Source of the DNA: Adineta vaga
Taxonomy: Eukaryota > Rotifera
DNA: 64,000 nucleotides
NCBI GenBank assembly: GCA_021613535.1
Contig: CP075497.1
Span: 1,054,001-1,118,000, forward strand
Reading direction: 5' to 3'
Shown: in pieces, positions 11,308 through 23,555 of the stretch
How positions within the stretch are numbered: the first letter of the stretch is position 1
Layout of the letters: each line of letters opens with the position of its first letter
Notes under the pieces: generated by a model
Databases searched by the model: none
What the model was told of the DNA's origin: nothing
What the model saw: the letters and a program-made list of their open reading frames with translations, nothing else
Position numbers and translations under genes: made by a program

Positions 11308-12783
11308 AACAAATTCTTCTTTAACAAAACAATATTCTTCGAAGATTTTCTTAAAATGGATATCAATTGTTATAATAATCATCACAATTCTTATTTTATT
11401 TTCTATTCTTTTTGTCAAAGTTCAACTTACAACAAAAACAATAAGTACAAGTATGATCTTCGAAAATTCTATACTGAATTTCAAGTTCATAAATTTGTTT
11501 TATTCAGAATGTTTTTAAAATATACTTTCATTCTAGCGATCTCGACCAGCGCACCCATAACAATAACAAACAATATAACAGAATCAAATTCTACGGAAAG
11601 TAAGTACATTTAAGTATATCTTTTTTTTTGTATTTAAGAATGTGTATTTCAAAGTTAGATTAATATTAATGTTTTATTATTTATAGATTGTCAATTACAG
11701 TTTCAATTGAAACCAATAAGTAATTGGATTTATTCAGATATTTATGGTAAGAGTTTGGTTGTTTATTTTAATGATGATCTAAGAGATGAAATTGTTGTTT
11801 GGTCTGGTCGTTCTAATGAAATATCTATATTGTCTGAACATATTAATGGAGATTTTCAAATGCGAAACTTATCTTTGGATAGAGAAATATTAACTCTACT
11901 TATCAGTGATTTTAATAATGATAAGTACTACGATTTGGTAATAGGTGAATTTCCCGATCGCATACATGTTTATTTGGGAAAGACTAACTATACATTTGGA
12001 CCGTCAATTACTACAATTTTAATAGATTATTATTATCTAATACTGGAGTTGAAGAGTGGTGATTTCGATAACGATAATATCTGAGACATTATTATAGTTT
12101 CAAATATTTATGATAGATTGATTTTATTGATAGGACACGGTAATGGAACTTTTGGCAAACAATATCAAGTTATTATTTCTGTAATATTATCTTTAATGAT
12201 ACCGCCAATCATCAACGATTACAATAACGATGGTCATCTGGGCATTATCGTTGCCGATGCGAACTATGAAAATATCTTTATATGTTTTGGATATGATAGT
12301 GGCATATTTGACGTAAAGATATTTTATAAAAAAATCAGTTTCAGTCTGATGCCATATTCATTAGTTGTGAATGATTTCAATAACGACGGTCAGCTGGATT
12401 TTCTTATTTTCTATATGGCTGGTAGGTTAATTACGGTAATAAATGATGTCGATTATGAAAGGTTGGATTTATTAATCGAATCTACTGTAGATCTTGGTGT
12501 TAATATGTTCGGCCCTATTCTTACAACTGACTTTAATGAAGATGATAATGAAGATATTATTGGAATAGATAGTCATACGAGAAATCTGTTCGTATTCTTA
12601 GGTGATGGAAATGGAAATTTTAAAAGAAAAACAAATTTCACCAGCGAATCTTTTACAAATTACATGAGTCCTAATTTGTTCCTTGTTGTGAATAACTTCA
12701 GTGATGATAAACACAAAGAACTAATAGTTTATAATATGTTTAAAGAAACTATCGATATTATTTCAAGTGAAAATCAATGTTAA
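11308..12783 (+). pseudogene. FG-GAP (integrin-alpha-like) repeat protein with in-frame TGA
   Basis: Exons 11308-11444, 11537-11599 and 11687-12783 encode a membrane helix (WISIVIIIITILILFSILFV), a Thr-rich linker and a propeller of FG-GAP/VCBS repeats. The calcium loops include DFNNDKYYDLVIG, DYNNDGHLGIIVAD, DFNNDGQLDFLIF and DFNEDDNEDIIGID. The architecture is a membrane-tethered secreted propeller, as in many bdelloid FG-GAP genes. An in-frame TGA at 12082-12084 cuts the second repeat (DFDNDNI-stop-DIIIVSN), and the frame is fully open on both sides. No ATG precedes the first exon: its frame needs a two-base carry-over, which the end of the preceding two-TM exon (phase 2 at 11256, intron 11257-11307) would supply. 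So the 5' end is lost or fused. Confidence 0.7.
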
Positions 12784-12873
12784 ATTTTTTCTCATAAACA
12801 AAAGAAAACAAGTATTTTTATTTTCATTAAGTTATTTATCTTGTAAATCAGCTTGTGAAATAAATCTTCGTCG

Positions 12874-12910
12874 CTTGAGGGTGTGGGTGTTTTCTTTCAT
12901 TACCCACCCT
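12874..12910. repeat. Telomere-like palindrome, copy 5
   Basis: CTTGAGGGTGTGGGTGT, spacer TTTCTTTCATT, then ACCCACCCT. The spacer is nearly the same as in the 16.25-kb copy, so these are dispersed copies of one element rather than independent simple repeats. Confidence 0.75.
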
Positions 12911-13264
12911 ATAGAACAGATTATAAATGAATTTTTAATAAACTCGTCGTGTCTCATTTTGTATTGCTTATCCACCCCCGTCTTTTTCGCTGAAATCTGA
13001 TGAAAAATTGTAACATCGTGATCTAGCAAAAATTTATTTTTAAATCGCTACTTAACTCATAAAGAAACTATGACCATGAATCAATTACGACAAAATTTGT
13101 GTGATGAATTATTCGTTCATCAAAATTTTCCTCCAGATGATTTGTCTGTTCATTTATATAGTGTGACAAATTATATCCACCATCTGTTCGTATATAACTC
13201 CTCACATATATATAAATAGATATATGTTCTTTTCAATAATCAATTGATCACACAATAATTCAAT

Positions 13265-14007
13265 ATGAAGATGCTATTTCAATGGTTTATGTTTTTGATG
13301 ATTTATTCATTGATACGAATTGAAAGCAGTAATTCTATAAGTGAATTAAATAAAAATTGATCTTTTTCTTTATATTTTTAATGAAATTCTTTTTAGTTGA
13401 TTCTTCGAATAGACGTACTATAACATCATTTCATATTCAGAACACAAATGATACTTATTACGAAAATAACATCTTTGGTTTACCAATAAATAAACCTGAT
13501 GGATGGTATTCAATGTCATCAGAAGAAATGCGTTGGTTGTACGAAGATTCTATTCTTAATAGATTACCGTATTTTAATAGCTCAGTTGATTCATTGATGA
13601 AAGGTATAAAACAAAAATTAATGCCTGTTTTTGCTTTTATGGAATATCCAGTGAATACGACAATTCGATTCAATTCACAAATGGTTGGATGGATTATGAA
13701 TAACACTGGTAACAATCGTATTGATAACGATTGTAAAGCTTTATTTGAATGGCGCAATGATCTTTTCATTTCCAAGTACGATTCAGTTATCAGCATTGAT
13801 TGTCATGAGGTTATTATAAATGGAAAAACATTTTCTATGCAAGAGTTGATCAATAGCGTGCCGAATTTACTGAAGTATAGAGAGACTCAGTATGCTACAA
13901 ATACGAAAAATGATTATTTTTTTATCTTTCAATTAATGTACAACAATATTACCGTCAAGAATAAACTTGACAATGCTATACATAGTCTAAAATTTTTCAA
14001 ACAATGA
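13265..14007 (+). CDS. Small secreted protein of unknown family, 224 aa
   Basis: Exon 1 (13265-13328) begins at ATG and encodes a signal peptide (MKMLFQWFMFLMIYSLIRIE). A 68-bp intron, GTAATT to TTTTAG, joins it to exon 2 (13397-14007); the coding sum of 675 bp is in frame. The mature part contains a short motif ...DGWYSMSSEEMRWLYEDS and two Cys residues (NDCKALFEW, SIDCHEVI) that could form one disulphide. It also has several N-glycosylation sequons (NSS, NTT, NNT, NIT). No membrane helix. I do not recognise the family; secretion is the only supported property. Confidence 0.6.
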
Positions 14008-15082
14008 AGATTTTTGTTGTTGTTGTTATTAGAAAGAAATTTCTTTTTTCGTTGAAAAACAGAAAAAAAATAAAATCTTCATGATTATGATTATCTTGAC
14101 AAATATACACGATCATGCCCACACCCTTAAGATTCAGATTGACATAAATCTCCATGAAATGGCAAATACTTGATAATTGAATAATAAATATTCCTATTGA
14201 TCTATCAAAGGGGCTCAAAATAATCGGCTAAGATACGAGAAACTATATAAAGTGAGATCAACCAGTATATACTCATTTCATACTTGTTAGTTCGTCATAC
14301 GCCAGATCACGGTTGATTGTACAATTCGATGCGGCTGGCGGAATGCCTGTATGTTCAATGATGCATCGTGCCCAAAGCCTGCCGATTGGGATTGTCTCAT
14401 TTTGGAAAGAAATAGACTCCTTCAATATTTTTAGCTAGAATTTCTTTTGTTTTATATACATGATCAAAACTAGATGGTGGTTTGAATCTAAATAAATGAA
14501 AATGATAGTTTTTCATCTGCCGTCAATCAATGATGATTGTATGTTTAGATCCATACATAACCATGAGGGGTGTGAGTGGATGTGGGTACTTTTTAAATTG
14601 AATCCAAATCCACCGACGCCCACACCCTCAATACTTACGTTTAAGGAAAAAAACCTTTATGATGTCGTCTTTTTCTGACTGAAACAGTACAATCGATTTT
14701 TTAGTGACGCGATTAGAGACAGAAAGGGAAGAAACACGTGTAGTTTATCGACATTGTATTTGATTAACACATTTTTAGTTTCTTCGCAATGATGAAATAA
14801 TACTGTGTACAAAGTTGTATGAGGATCTGATCAACCTTTCAAAAGTTTTCGTGTAAACGAGCAGACACACTGATCGATTCTAGAGTGGACTCACTTAGAA
14901 TAAGAATAAAACAAAAGTTTGTGTCTTCTGTATTTCGTATGTCACACAGCAAACCTTTCGATAGGTTACAGAACTTTCCGCGTATTCAACCGAAAACATG
15001 CCCCATTATCTTTATTTCGCTAAACAAAAAACGTTTAATAGAAAATAGCGCAAATCTTTGGATTTGAGTAAAACGCTAATTT
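14008..15082. other. Intergenic region
   Basis: Non-coding. It has one telomere-like palindrome (14562-14631) and a half-copy CCCACACCC at 14116-14124. The short frames at 14496-14678 and 14885-15067 have no support. Confidence 0.45.
14562..14631. repeat. Telomere-like palindrome, copy 6
   Basis: Left arm TGAGGGGTGTGAGTGGATG, right arm CGCCCACACCCTCA, spacer about 22 bp. More diverged than most copies. Confidence 0.65.
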
Positions 15083-15646
15083 TTAAAAAATGCAGTCACA
15101 GCCACCACAGTCACAGCTACCACAGTCACAGCTACCACAGTCACAGCTACCACAATCACATCCACTACAGCCACAATCACCGCAATCATCACAATTACAA
15201 TCACAGCAGTTATCACACTCACAACAGGAGCAGCAGTCATGGTCATCTGAGTTCTGTACATCGTGATTTTGTTGATGAAAACAGCAAAAACAACAACAAC
15301 AGTCGACTGACGATAGATTCATTCCGTCTGATCCATGGTGATGATCATCTTTTTGACTTCGATTTTCTTTTTTTCTTATCGTTGCATCAGAAGGATTCTT
15401 GTTAGATGTTGTAAAATGTTGTTTATTACTGTGATTGGTTAAATATCGATTTCTTTCCGTTCGGTTTAAATGTTCATTTCTACGTGCAGCGGTCAAATCA
15501 CTAAAAATCGGTTGAAAATTAGAATCAACATTGGATTGTTTTGTTTCATTTTGAACTTTATTTGTACCATTTAAATCAGAAAAAACTGGTGACGTACTAT
15601 AAAAATCATACGGTTGTGCAAGACGATATTTACGTTGTTGTGTCAT
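15083..15646 (-). CDS. Protein with extreme Cys/Asp/Gly-rich C-terminal tail, 187 aa
   Basis: Residues 1-105 are polar and basic (Asn, Lys, Arg, Ser rich; no membrane helix). From about residue 115 the protein becomes almost wholly Cys, Asp, Gly and Ser, with over 30 cysteines. It ends in tandem CDCGS units (about residues 165-185) that arise from a 15-bp DNA repeat at 15105-15165. Such Cys tails may bind metal or be multiply palmitoylated; neither is shown. The opposite strand reads as a His/Ser polymer and is a shadow. The start is ATG 15646. A purely repetitive, non-coding origin cannot be excluded, but the ordinary N-terminal half argues for a real gene. Confidence 0.55.
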   Translation of the reverse strand: MTQQRKYRLAQPYDFYSTSPVFSDLNGTNKVQNETKQSNVDSNFQPIFSDLTAARRNEHLNRTERNRYLTNHSNKQHFTTSNKNPSDATIRKKENRSQKDDHHHGSDGMNLSSVDCCCCFCCFHQQNHDVQNSDDHDCCSCCECDNCCDCNCDDCGDCGCSGCDCGSCDCGSCDCGSCDCGGCDCIF

Positions 15647-15649
15647 TCG

Positions 15650-16669
15650 TGTTCTGTCGAAGATTCGACTAAATACAAATTTTTGTCAGCAGCTATTGCC
15701 AACATCAGATGATCTTTACATTATTTTATACGAAGTATTTTAAATTGACTCATGAATGTGAGTAATCGACATATATTTGCAAAGAATCATTACAAACCAG
15801 CATAAATCGACGTCATTTGAAACAGAAAGCGAAAAAATGCAGAACAAAAAAAATCCACGAAACGTCAAATTTTATTGATTCAATGAATCGAAGTATTGAT
15901 CTTTTAGTCTTATAAAAATCCAAATTACCAAAATAATGTTGGTAAAATAAAATTAAACTGCAGAATTATTTATATATTTATGCTATTAATCTATTGATCA
16001 ATATTTCATTTTTTTTAGTAAAAAGATATTTTCCATTCTAGATATAAATATTACTCACTGAAATTGAATGTGAGTTAATAATCCGTGACCTTTAAAGAAA
16101 ATTAAAAAAATTCACAAGATATACTCTTTCGTTTCTCCTTATATGAAGATTTACTGGAATGATACATTTCTATTCTCCTCCCACGTATTATACCACACTT
16201 CCATTATCTATACACATATGTTCCCATTCAAGAGTGTAGACAGGATGCGGGTGTAGGTGTTTTCTTTCATTAACCACACCCACACCTTCAGCCTGACAAA
16301 AACCCATAGGAGTAGTAACACGTTGGCACTTAGACGGTAATTCGAATGTTGGAATGCTGAGTATGGTATTGAGAGAAGTGTAAATAAATACACATTGCAT
16401 AGTTTCATCAACGTCCACAATAGCAAAGACGGTTTATAACTGTCCATTAGTCCAATTGTTCTGCTAAACTTAACAATTAGTTTGGACTTGTCTCACTATC
16501 AAAGTGACGATATATGATAACGAAAAAACAACTAAGAAATAATCAACACATTCGCAAGGGCAAGATAACAAATCGATGAATAATTTACTAGCCTTTCGAT
16601 ATCCAATGTCTTTTTTGAAATGAGATATAAAGTTACAAAACACAATAAAAGTTATTTATTTATGTCTTA
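15650..16669. other. Intergenic region
   Basis: Contains palindrome copy 7 (16245-16290). The minus frames at 16188-16447 pass through that palindrome and have no domain. Confidence 0.45.
16245..16290. repeat. Telomere-like palindrome, copy 7
   Basis: GATGCGGGTGTAGGTGT, spacer TTTCTTTCATTA, then ACCACACCCACACCTTCA. It shares its spacer with copy 5. Confidence 0.7.
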
Positions 16670-17662
16670 TTACTGCTGTTGCACAGCGACAGCAACTATT
16701 GCAGCTCGACGATAGCGCCAGAAATGGAACAAGATTTCAAATGTTTTTCGACGAAAAGATTTCGATAAAATCAAATATATATAGAAATTGATACTTTTTG
16801 GTATAAAACGAATTAAGAGAGGAAAACTCGATAAAAAATATTGCATTGCTTGTAAATCATTCGATTTCACTTGATATTGAGTAACTTCTCGATAGATTCC
16901 AAAACTATTTATTATTATTGCTATTGGAGCATATCCAATAATTTCAACCAGAAGAATTATGAGTAATTGACGATCTTTTGAACGACGAGCATTGTTTACA
17001 TTTGGAGCAGAATTGATTGGTTGAACGCGCGATTGGTGAAGATTTCTTATTGTAATTGTACCAGTTATAATTAAAACAAATGATGGAATTAATCCATCGA
17101 ATAGAACAGTCCAAACATAACTAATAACTCTCGAACTATCTGGAGGGAGATAACATAAACGATAGTTTGGAGTTAGCCAATAAATATCACCAATTATGAG
17201 AAGATAAAAATAAAATACTATGAAAAAGAGAGCTACTCCAAAAATAGATCGATAAGCTAATCGATGAGTACTACGTTGTCGTGTCAATGCTTTTGTTGAT
17301 GTAACTAGTGCTCGATCAATTGAAGCTAATACTAAATAATATGGTGTAATTAAGCCAGCTACTATTCTAAGATAAAAAAAGATTTTACAATAAACAACAT
17401 TATAATATGACGGATCAATTTTGACAGACGATAAAATTGCTGTGAGTAAACCAAGATACAATGTCAGTCCATTGACGATAAAATATGCAATAAAATAAAT
17501 ACAACCGGCGTTTTGTCTCATTGTTTTGTGACTAAAAACAATAATACCTAAGATACAAGCCACAGAGCCCACAAACATCAGAACGTTGCCCACTATAGTA
17601 AATGAGTAATAGTTAATTTTCATAAACAAATTATTCAAACTATTGTCATTGTTAGATGTCAT
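16670..17662 (-). CDS. Rhodopsin-like G-protein-coupled receptor, about 330 aa
   Basis: Single exon, ATG at 17662. Seven hydrophobic segments can be counted: VGNVLMFVGSVACILGIIVF (TM1), the CIYFIAYFIVNGLTLYLG region (TM2), YLRIVAGLITPYYLVLASIDRAL (TM3), FGVALFFIVFYFYLLIIGDI (TM4), YVWTVLFDGLIPSFVLIITG (TM5), LLIILLVEIIGYAPIAIIIN (TM6) and FPLLIRFIPKSINFYIYLIL (TM7). A Cys before TM3 and one in ECL2 (RLCYLPP) can form the usual disulphide. The DRY box reads DRA, and the NPxxY region reads KSINFYIY, as in divergent peptide-receptor-like families expanded in bdelloids. The ligand cannot be inferred; the short, Gln-rich tail follows a basic helix 8. Confidence 0.85.
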   Translation of the reverse strand: MTSNNDNSLNNLFMKINYYSFTIVGNVLMFVGSVACILGIIVFSHKTMRQNAGCIYFIAYFIVNGLTLYLGLLTAILSSVKIDPSYYNVVYCKIFFYLRIVAGLITPYYLVLASIDRALVTSTKALTRQRSTHRLAYRSIFGVALFFIVFYFYLLIIGDIYWLTPNYRLCYLPPDSSRVISYVWTVLFDGLIPSFVLIITGTITIRNLHQSRVQPINSAPNVNNARRSKDRQLLIILLVEIIGYAPIAIIINSFGIYREVTQYQVKSNDLQAMQYFLSSFPLLIRFIPKSINFYIYLILSKSFRRKTFEILFHFWRYRRAAIVAVAVQQQ

Positions 17663-17689
17663 TATAATAATGAATTTTGTCAATTGATG

Positions 17690-18713
17690 TTGTAAGAAAG
17701 ATTAATCTAGAAGAGAAAAACTGTTCTCAATTAAAATAATGATCAGTTCGTGCATTGTTGAGATTTGAATTAACTTAAAAGAATGAGATAATAATACATC
17801 TAGTATGAATACACACAGTCCTTTTATTATTTCTTCTATATATAATGCTTGTATAGTATCTACAATCTTTTAATATTTAATTATGTTGTCATATGATAAA
17901 GTAGAAAATACGATTAGTATTTGTTTAAGTCTTATTATCATATTTTTAATTTAATGTGTCTAATACACGGGAAATTAAATACAGAAAAAAAAACAGTTTT
18001 CCTATGCTTTTGTCATTTGTTATGATGATCATTTATTTCAGATACTTTTTTCCACGAACTATTTTGTTTTAATCAAATAGAACGTTGAAAAGTAAATATT
18101 TCAAATGAATACATACCTTTGTTATTATTTAGTAAAATGATACTTGACAATTTTTTTAATGACTTTCTCTTATAAAATGTTTTTTCATTCTTTAGAAATA
18201 ATAAAAGAAAAAAATCTTCTGAAATAAATTATTTCTGTTAAGATGATCCTTATATACATTCTTTCATTTATCATGTTTTACAACGACGTCATATTGCTAA
18301 TGCATACTACATTGTCTCTTCAAAGGCTTAGTTTCTTTTTGCTGCATATAATAATAATGATCCACTTTTCTCATAAAAATATGTATAAAATGACTGAATC
18401 TAATATTTATATTTTATAATTGAAGATTTTGCATTGTCAAATGAATGGATTGGTGAACAATGAGCACACGACTGCTTTTATCCGCAATATTAACGAAACC
18501 AAAGCAAATATGGATGTTGTCTTTTCTCGATTTTCGCCTTCACGAAATTAATAGATGGTTGATCTTAATCAAACTATCTGAAATAATCGACTCAATAGCA
18601 CCAGTATGACTTCTTCTAAGTTTGACGAAAGTGTAATATCGACATAACCTTAAATGCACTGTATTATTCTATAATATATATAACCTAGATACTGATCTCA
18701 CCGAAGCACTATC
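17690..18713. other. Intergenic region
   Basis: Very AT-rich; nothing recognised beyond poly-A/T runs. Confidence 0.45.
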
Positions 18714-20450
18714 TTATGAAGCAGTATTATCCTTTAGAGTATCTAAGTACTTCAATCTCGTAGCTAAACATTGACAAATACAGTTATGACAGTATCGGCA
18801 GGAATAAATAGAAATTCCTGATGATCGCATATTACTGTAATTTCGGAATGTGTAACTTTCCGGAATAGGATGACTGCTCATATCGAAGAAGAATAAACAC
18901 CTCGACGTGTTATACAACTAAAATCTACAGCCTTTTCACATGTATCAATATACCAATCATCTAAACCATCGAAACATTGTTGATTACCCGAAAAAACATG
19001 CAAAACTTATTGATTACTATAAAGACATTTAAAGTGGTTGCTCGATTTCATAGTTTGAACTATCGTTGAATAAATTTCATTCAGTTCATTTTCGTTATAG
19101 AAACAATCCGTTATACGATCATTAACACGTTCTGTACCAATGAATTTTCTTGATTTATTGCAGTAAAATAATTCATTACTTTTGTTTATGGTGAATGACG
19201 AAGAAGAACGACATGAAGAAAAGAGTAATGCTAATGTCTTTGAATTCTTTGGCCATATTTTTGTTTGATCTCGATGAAGACATGTTAAACCTTTAATTAT
19301 GTTAAATTATCAGATGAAAATTTTTTACAATTATTCAGATTGAAACAAACATAACTTGCTTTAGTTCATGTCAATGAATTAGTTGCTTTTGGATCATATA
19401 AAAATCGTACGAGTGAATATAAAAGATTTCGGCTATCCTCAAATTCAAATATTGATAAACAACCATTTCGAAATCGATAATAAAGTCTTTCAGGCTTATC
19501 TAAACATATGAAATTATCATCCAATATTTCATTCTTAGCACATATCATTAATGACTAACAATCATAATTCAGATTACTAGTGGATAAAGTCGAATGAAGT
19601 ATCTTATGACGAAAATACCGATCACGACCATTTATGAATTCATATTTTCCTGCTGATAAATCCAAGATAGAAATCCAATGACACATGAATTAATATTAAA
19701 TCCTTTACCATATTTTTTTTCTTCATCACTTTCATCATCACAATCGAAATTATTATCAAGAAGAAATTTTATTGGAATACACATCGCCGATCAAGACAGA
19801 TTGTCGAATGTCATTGTAAACCTTCGTAACAGATTAAAAACGAAAGATCATTCATATCCGCGATACTAAGCGGCTTTTTGTCGATGAACTGATAGTCAAG
19901 AATATCACTTACACTGAGAATACCTTATCTTTCTAGCCGTGGATTGGGATATGCTTTGTATTGACAAAAAGGACCAAACTATGGATCTATACAACAGAGT
20001 ATAAATATACAATGAATAAGATGATCGATTCGACTTATTTGTACAGTTACAAAAAGAACTATTCGACAAAGATAAATCATGATCAATACGATATTTTTCA
20101 TAAATACTGATTAAATCTATCGGAGCCAACCAATTAAATAAATTAGAAGAAGTTATATTTATATCATATAATTCAGCAAATGTATAATTTCGTTCTTCGT
20201 AACATTGTTGATCATTGTCATTGATAGATAAGAAATCATGTCTTATTGCACAATAAGTCATCAATTCTATTTGTTGTCCTTCTAAATTCATATAAATTTC
20301 ATATAAACAGTTGCTATCATCGAGATTATTTCGGTTAATATTATTGTATAAATGGATGAACCCTTTAATAGATGCAATCAGATAAATAATCATAAGAATT
20401 TTAATAGAAATCATTATGAACAAAAAGTGATACAATTTTTCTGTCTGCAT
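18714..20450 (-). pseudogene. Decayed LDLa-type secreted or membrane protein
   Basis: The 5' part (19905-20450) is open, with a signal-anchor (FLFIMISIKILMIIYLIASI), a Cys-containing region (CLYEIYMNLEGQ...CAIRHDF) and an EGF-like fragment (SSFCNCTNKSN). Downstream the coding sense continues only in pieces across three frames. NNFDCDDESDEEKKYG and NQQCFDGLDDWYIDTCEK look like LDL-receptor class A modules with their Asp-rich calcium end. KPERLYYRFRNGCLSIFEFEDSR lies between them, with many stops and shifts. The order matches bdelloid LDLa/EGF surface proteins (recalled). It is non-functional as a full-length gene; the first 180 codons alone might still be expressed. Confidence 0.6.
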
Positions 20451-21209
20451 TCAATATATGGATAAAATTCTCTGCAGGAACGTGTCATTTTTTAGTTATT
20501 AATATTGATTTTTGATGAATGCAACATGATTATTAAATGATTCTGAAATAGCATATTCTTGAGCTAATAGTAACAGGATGTAGGCAAAGACAAGAACGAT
20601 AAATACATTATATTTCGTATAATGATTAAATTGAAAATAATTTGCTAATCAATTAAACCATGTAAGGTAAGAGATACATGAGGTAAATAGTTTAGAATAG
20701 ATGAATATAACTGAGTCGATAAATTCGATTTAAAATTGTCAGCGCGGAGAGAGATATAACAATAATTTCAATTAGTGAACAACATCTCACCATTGTTCTA
20801 AGTCGATATTTTTAAGAATGAGCGTTTAAAAGGATATTTTATATAATAGTATTTGCCTACACATTTAAGGCTTGAATAATGTTAACGATTTAATTAAAAA
20901 ATCTTTGTCATTTTATTCATAAAATATTAGGATTCAAATAAAATCTAAAAAAAAAAATGTCAAATTGTTCAAGGTAATGAAAAAGCGATGTTTATACTGC
21001 AAGAATTCTTCTCATTCGAAATTCATGTCTTCTCTTTGCATTAATATGTACTGGATTGAACATATTTGAGAATTTTGTAAAACCAGCATACATTATCAAA
21101 GTATGTATAGGCATCAAAGCAACCATCATAAGAACATTCATAATTAATAATGGATATTTACATACTTCTTCCTATGATATATATATATAAGATATATTTA
21201 GATAATTAG
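20451..21209. other. Intergenic region
   Basis: AT-rich spacer between the LDLa relic and the 3' end of the eight-exon gene. Nothing recognised. Confidence 0.4.
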
Positions 21210-23555
21210 TTATATTTTTCTTTTTTTTTGATAAATTACCATTTTTTTTGGATCTATTATCGTAGATTCAGCTGATAAAGTTGATGCAATTATACCTGCT
21301 GTTGTTGCTGAGGAAATTATGAACATAAATATATAAAAAATTGTGACAATAGAAAATTCTTTCTTACTAATTGGAGTTGCAGTTGAAGTACTTGTAGTTA
21401 GTGCAGTGGTTGTAACAGGAAGTGTTGTTGTTATTACAATACCGGTTGTTGTCAACTATCGACAAATATTTTTATAATATTCGTATAAAATAGTATATAT
21501 GAATTAACTTACAAGAGTATTAACACTAGTTGTTGATGTTGGTTTTGTTGTCACTGTGATCGTTGTAAAAGGAGTTGTAGTTGTTGTTGTTGTACTTGAA
21601 ACTGCTGGATCCCAAATATTATATCGCCAAAATGTAGGATCACTGATAGGTTTAGATTCAGCATCTTGAAAAAAGTTATACGTCAATTAACATTAAAAAA
21701 ATATCATATAGAAAAAAAAAATACTCACGACAAAATTCATTTGCACTTGCAAATCCACTATCCATTGTGATATAATAGGATTTACCAGGTGTCCATGTAT
21801 AATTTGTAATAATTACAATTGCAGGTCCAGTATAGACTATATTTGAAGCATATCCAGCATCATAGTACAGAACAGTTGCATTTGTATCTGCCTCATGAAA
21901 ACGAATATATGTTCCATTACGAGTTGGACGACCAACTGTACCTATTGCTATATATTTTAAATGAAAAATAGATTAAATTAAGAATAAATGTATATATTAG
22001 ATTTTTTAGAAAGATTTACCTTGTATATAAAATATGGAATGATTTTGAAAAACAGTACCTATTGGACTTGCTGAACTTTGCACGCTTGTAGGTGGAATTA
22101 AATCTGTTGAATTATAACCAACCAGATATGTAATACACCATGGATCTGATTGTACATTATAATTATCAATGGCACCAGTACAAAAACTTTGAGGACCCGT
22201 TTGATCTACGATAGGTTTCCATGTTAATACCATTTTCCATAAATCTACGATTTTTTAAATTTAAATTCAAATTTTTTTTCCACTCTGACAAACAAAAATC
22301 AATTACTTACTACTACCTATACCCATACGAGCAATATTACTATGTGTCATTCCATATGGTGAACTAGTAACCATATCATTAATCGTTTGATCAGAACAAT
22401 ATGTTTCTATAATTATAGTTTCATTGAATTCAACATCTTAAGTATATAAATTGAACATATTAGAAAAGATGAAAACATAATTTATTGATTTTGCTTACCG
22501 ATCGGCACTCCAATACAAGCTGAAGTCAAGAAAATAAATAGATAAATGAATTATAAAATATATGAGTTATGGATTTTTTTCATACCTCTATTTGGACGAA
22601 CACCAATGATTGAAGGACGATTTATACATGCACTAGTATTAGTTTTGTATCCATAGAATAAAAATTGTATGGGAACAGAACTCATTGGACTTGTATCATT
22701 AATATTATAATAATCTTCGATTTGCAAAGCAACTGGATAATAAAGATTCTCAGTTGGTAAAATGAAAGATAATGTGCAAGTGGATTCTTCTAATGTAGCT
22801 CCAAGAGATATCATTCCATTGCAAATACATCCACATTCATCATGTCTGTTGTAATTCGTCACAGAATCTGAATTTGACCAACGACATTTTGGCGTATCCT
22901 CTGGATCATTATCTGCCATTTGTACAACATGAACGATTGGCGTATTTATTGGATAAAGTATGACTGGTAATGAATTTGTAACAGGACTGCTGTTGATGAA
23001 ACCATCTGGTCTCAAGGCTAAATTTAATCGATTAACAATTGACCATTGACGTCCTCCTGTGCAACCGTAAAGATTTTGCATCCATTGATTTGAGGTGTAA
23101 CCCATTGTAATCGATGTTGTCAAAGGCAAAGTCAATCGTTCGTAACGTTCACCAGCCCATGAGTTAATAATTGAACTTGTTTGACAATCTGTCGTTGTCA
23201 TAATAGTCGAAAGTCCAATAGTAGGATAAGTCGAACTTGAGCAGTTCTGTAAACAGACCATGTATGCGTTAACTGGAATAGGTCTTTTAGCAGTAACATC
23301 TGGTTCTGTACAATCGGGTGCAGGAAAAGTACCCCATTGTCGATTCCAAAAATATTTTTGATAAATGAGAATTTCTGCAGTGCTACCGGATGGTGTAGCA
23401 TTTAATGGACGCCTAAAAAGAAAATCAAATTAAAAACAATAGATATGAATTGAGAATATTTACCATGAAATAATACCACCACGAAAGTGATCCGCATTGA
23501 TTACATCATAGAATACAAACAAAAGTAAGAATAAAATATATGAAATTTGTTTCAT
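21210..23555 (-). CDS. Secreted/type I membrane glycoprotein, eight exons, 635 aa
   Basis: Exons: 23555-23464, 23412-22586, 22519-22499, 22436-22311, 22244-22020, 21947-21729, 21664-21513 and 21455-21210. Their lengths sum to 1,908 bp (exact codons), and every junction is GT-AG with introns of 51-76 bp. The start MKQISYILFLLLFVFYDVIN is a signal peptide. The ectodomain starts HFRGGIISWRPLN and has paired cysteines (CGCICNG, CLQNCSS). It also has repeated ...W...WRYNIW-like and N-glycosylation motifs. A Thr-rich stalk (about residues 530-600) leads to one membrane helix (FSIVTIFYIFMFIISSATTAGIIAS) and a short basic tail. I know similar bdelloid hypothetical proteins but no functional domain; a cell-surface role is inferred. 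Confidence 0.75.

Noticed and set aside
15058-15405. His/Ser-rich plus-strand frame
   Set aside because: Shadow of the CDCGS repeat on the opposite strand, which has a better N-terminal half and ATG start.
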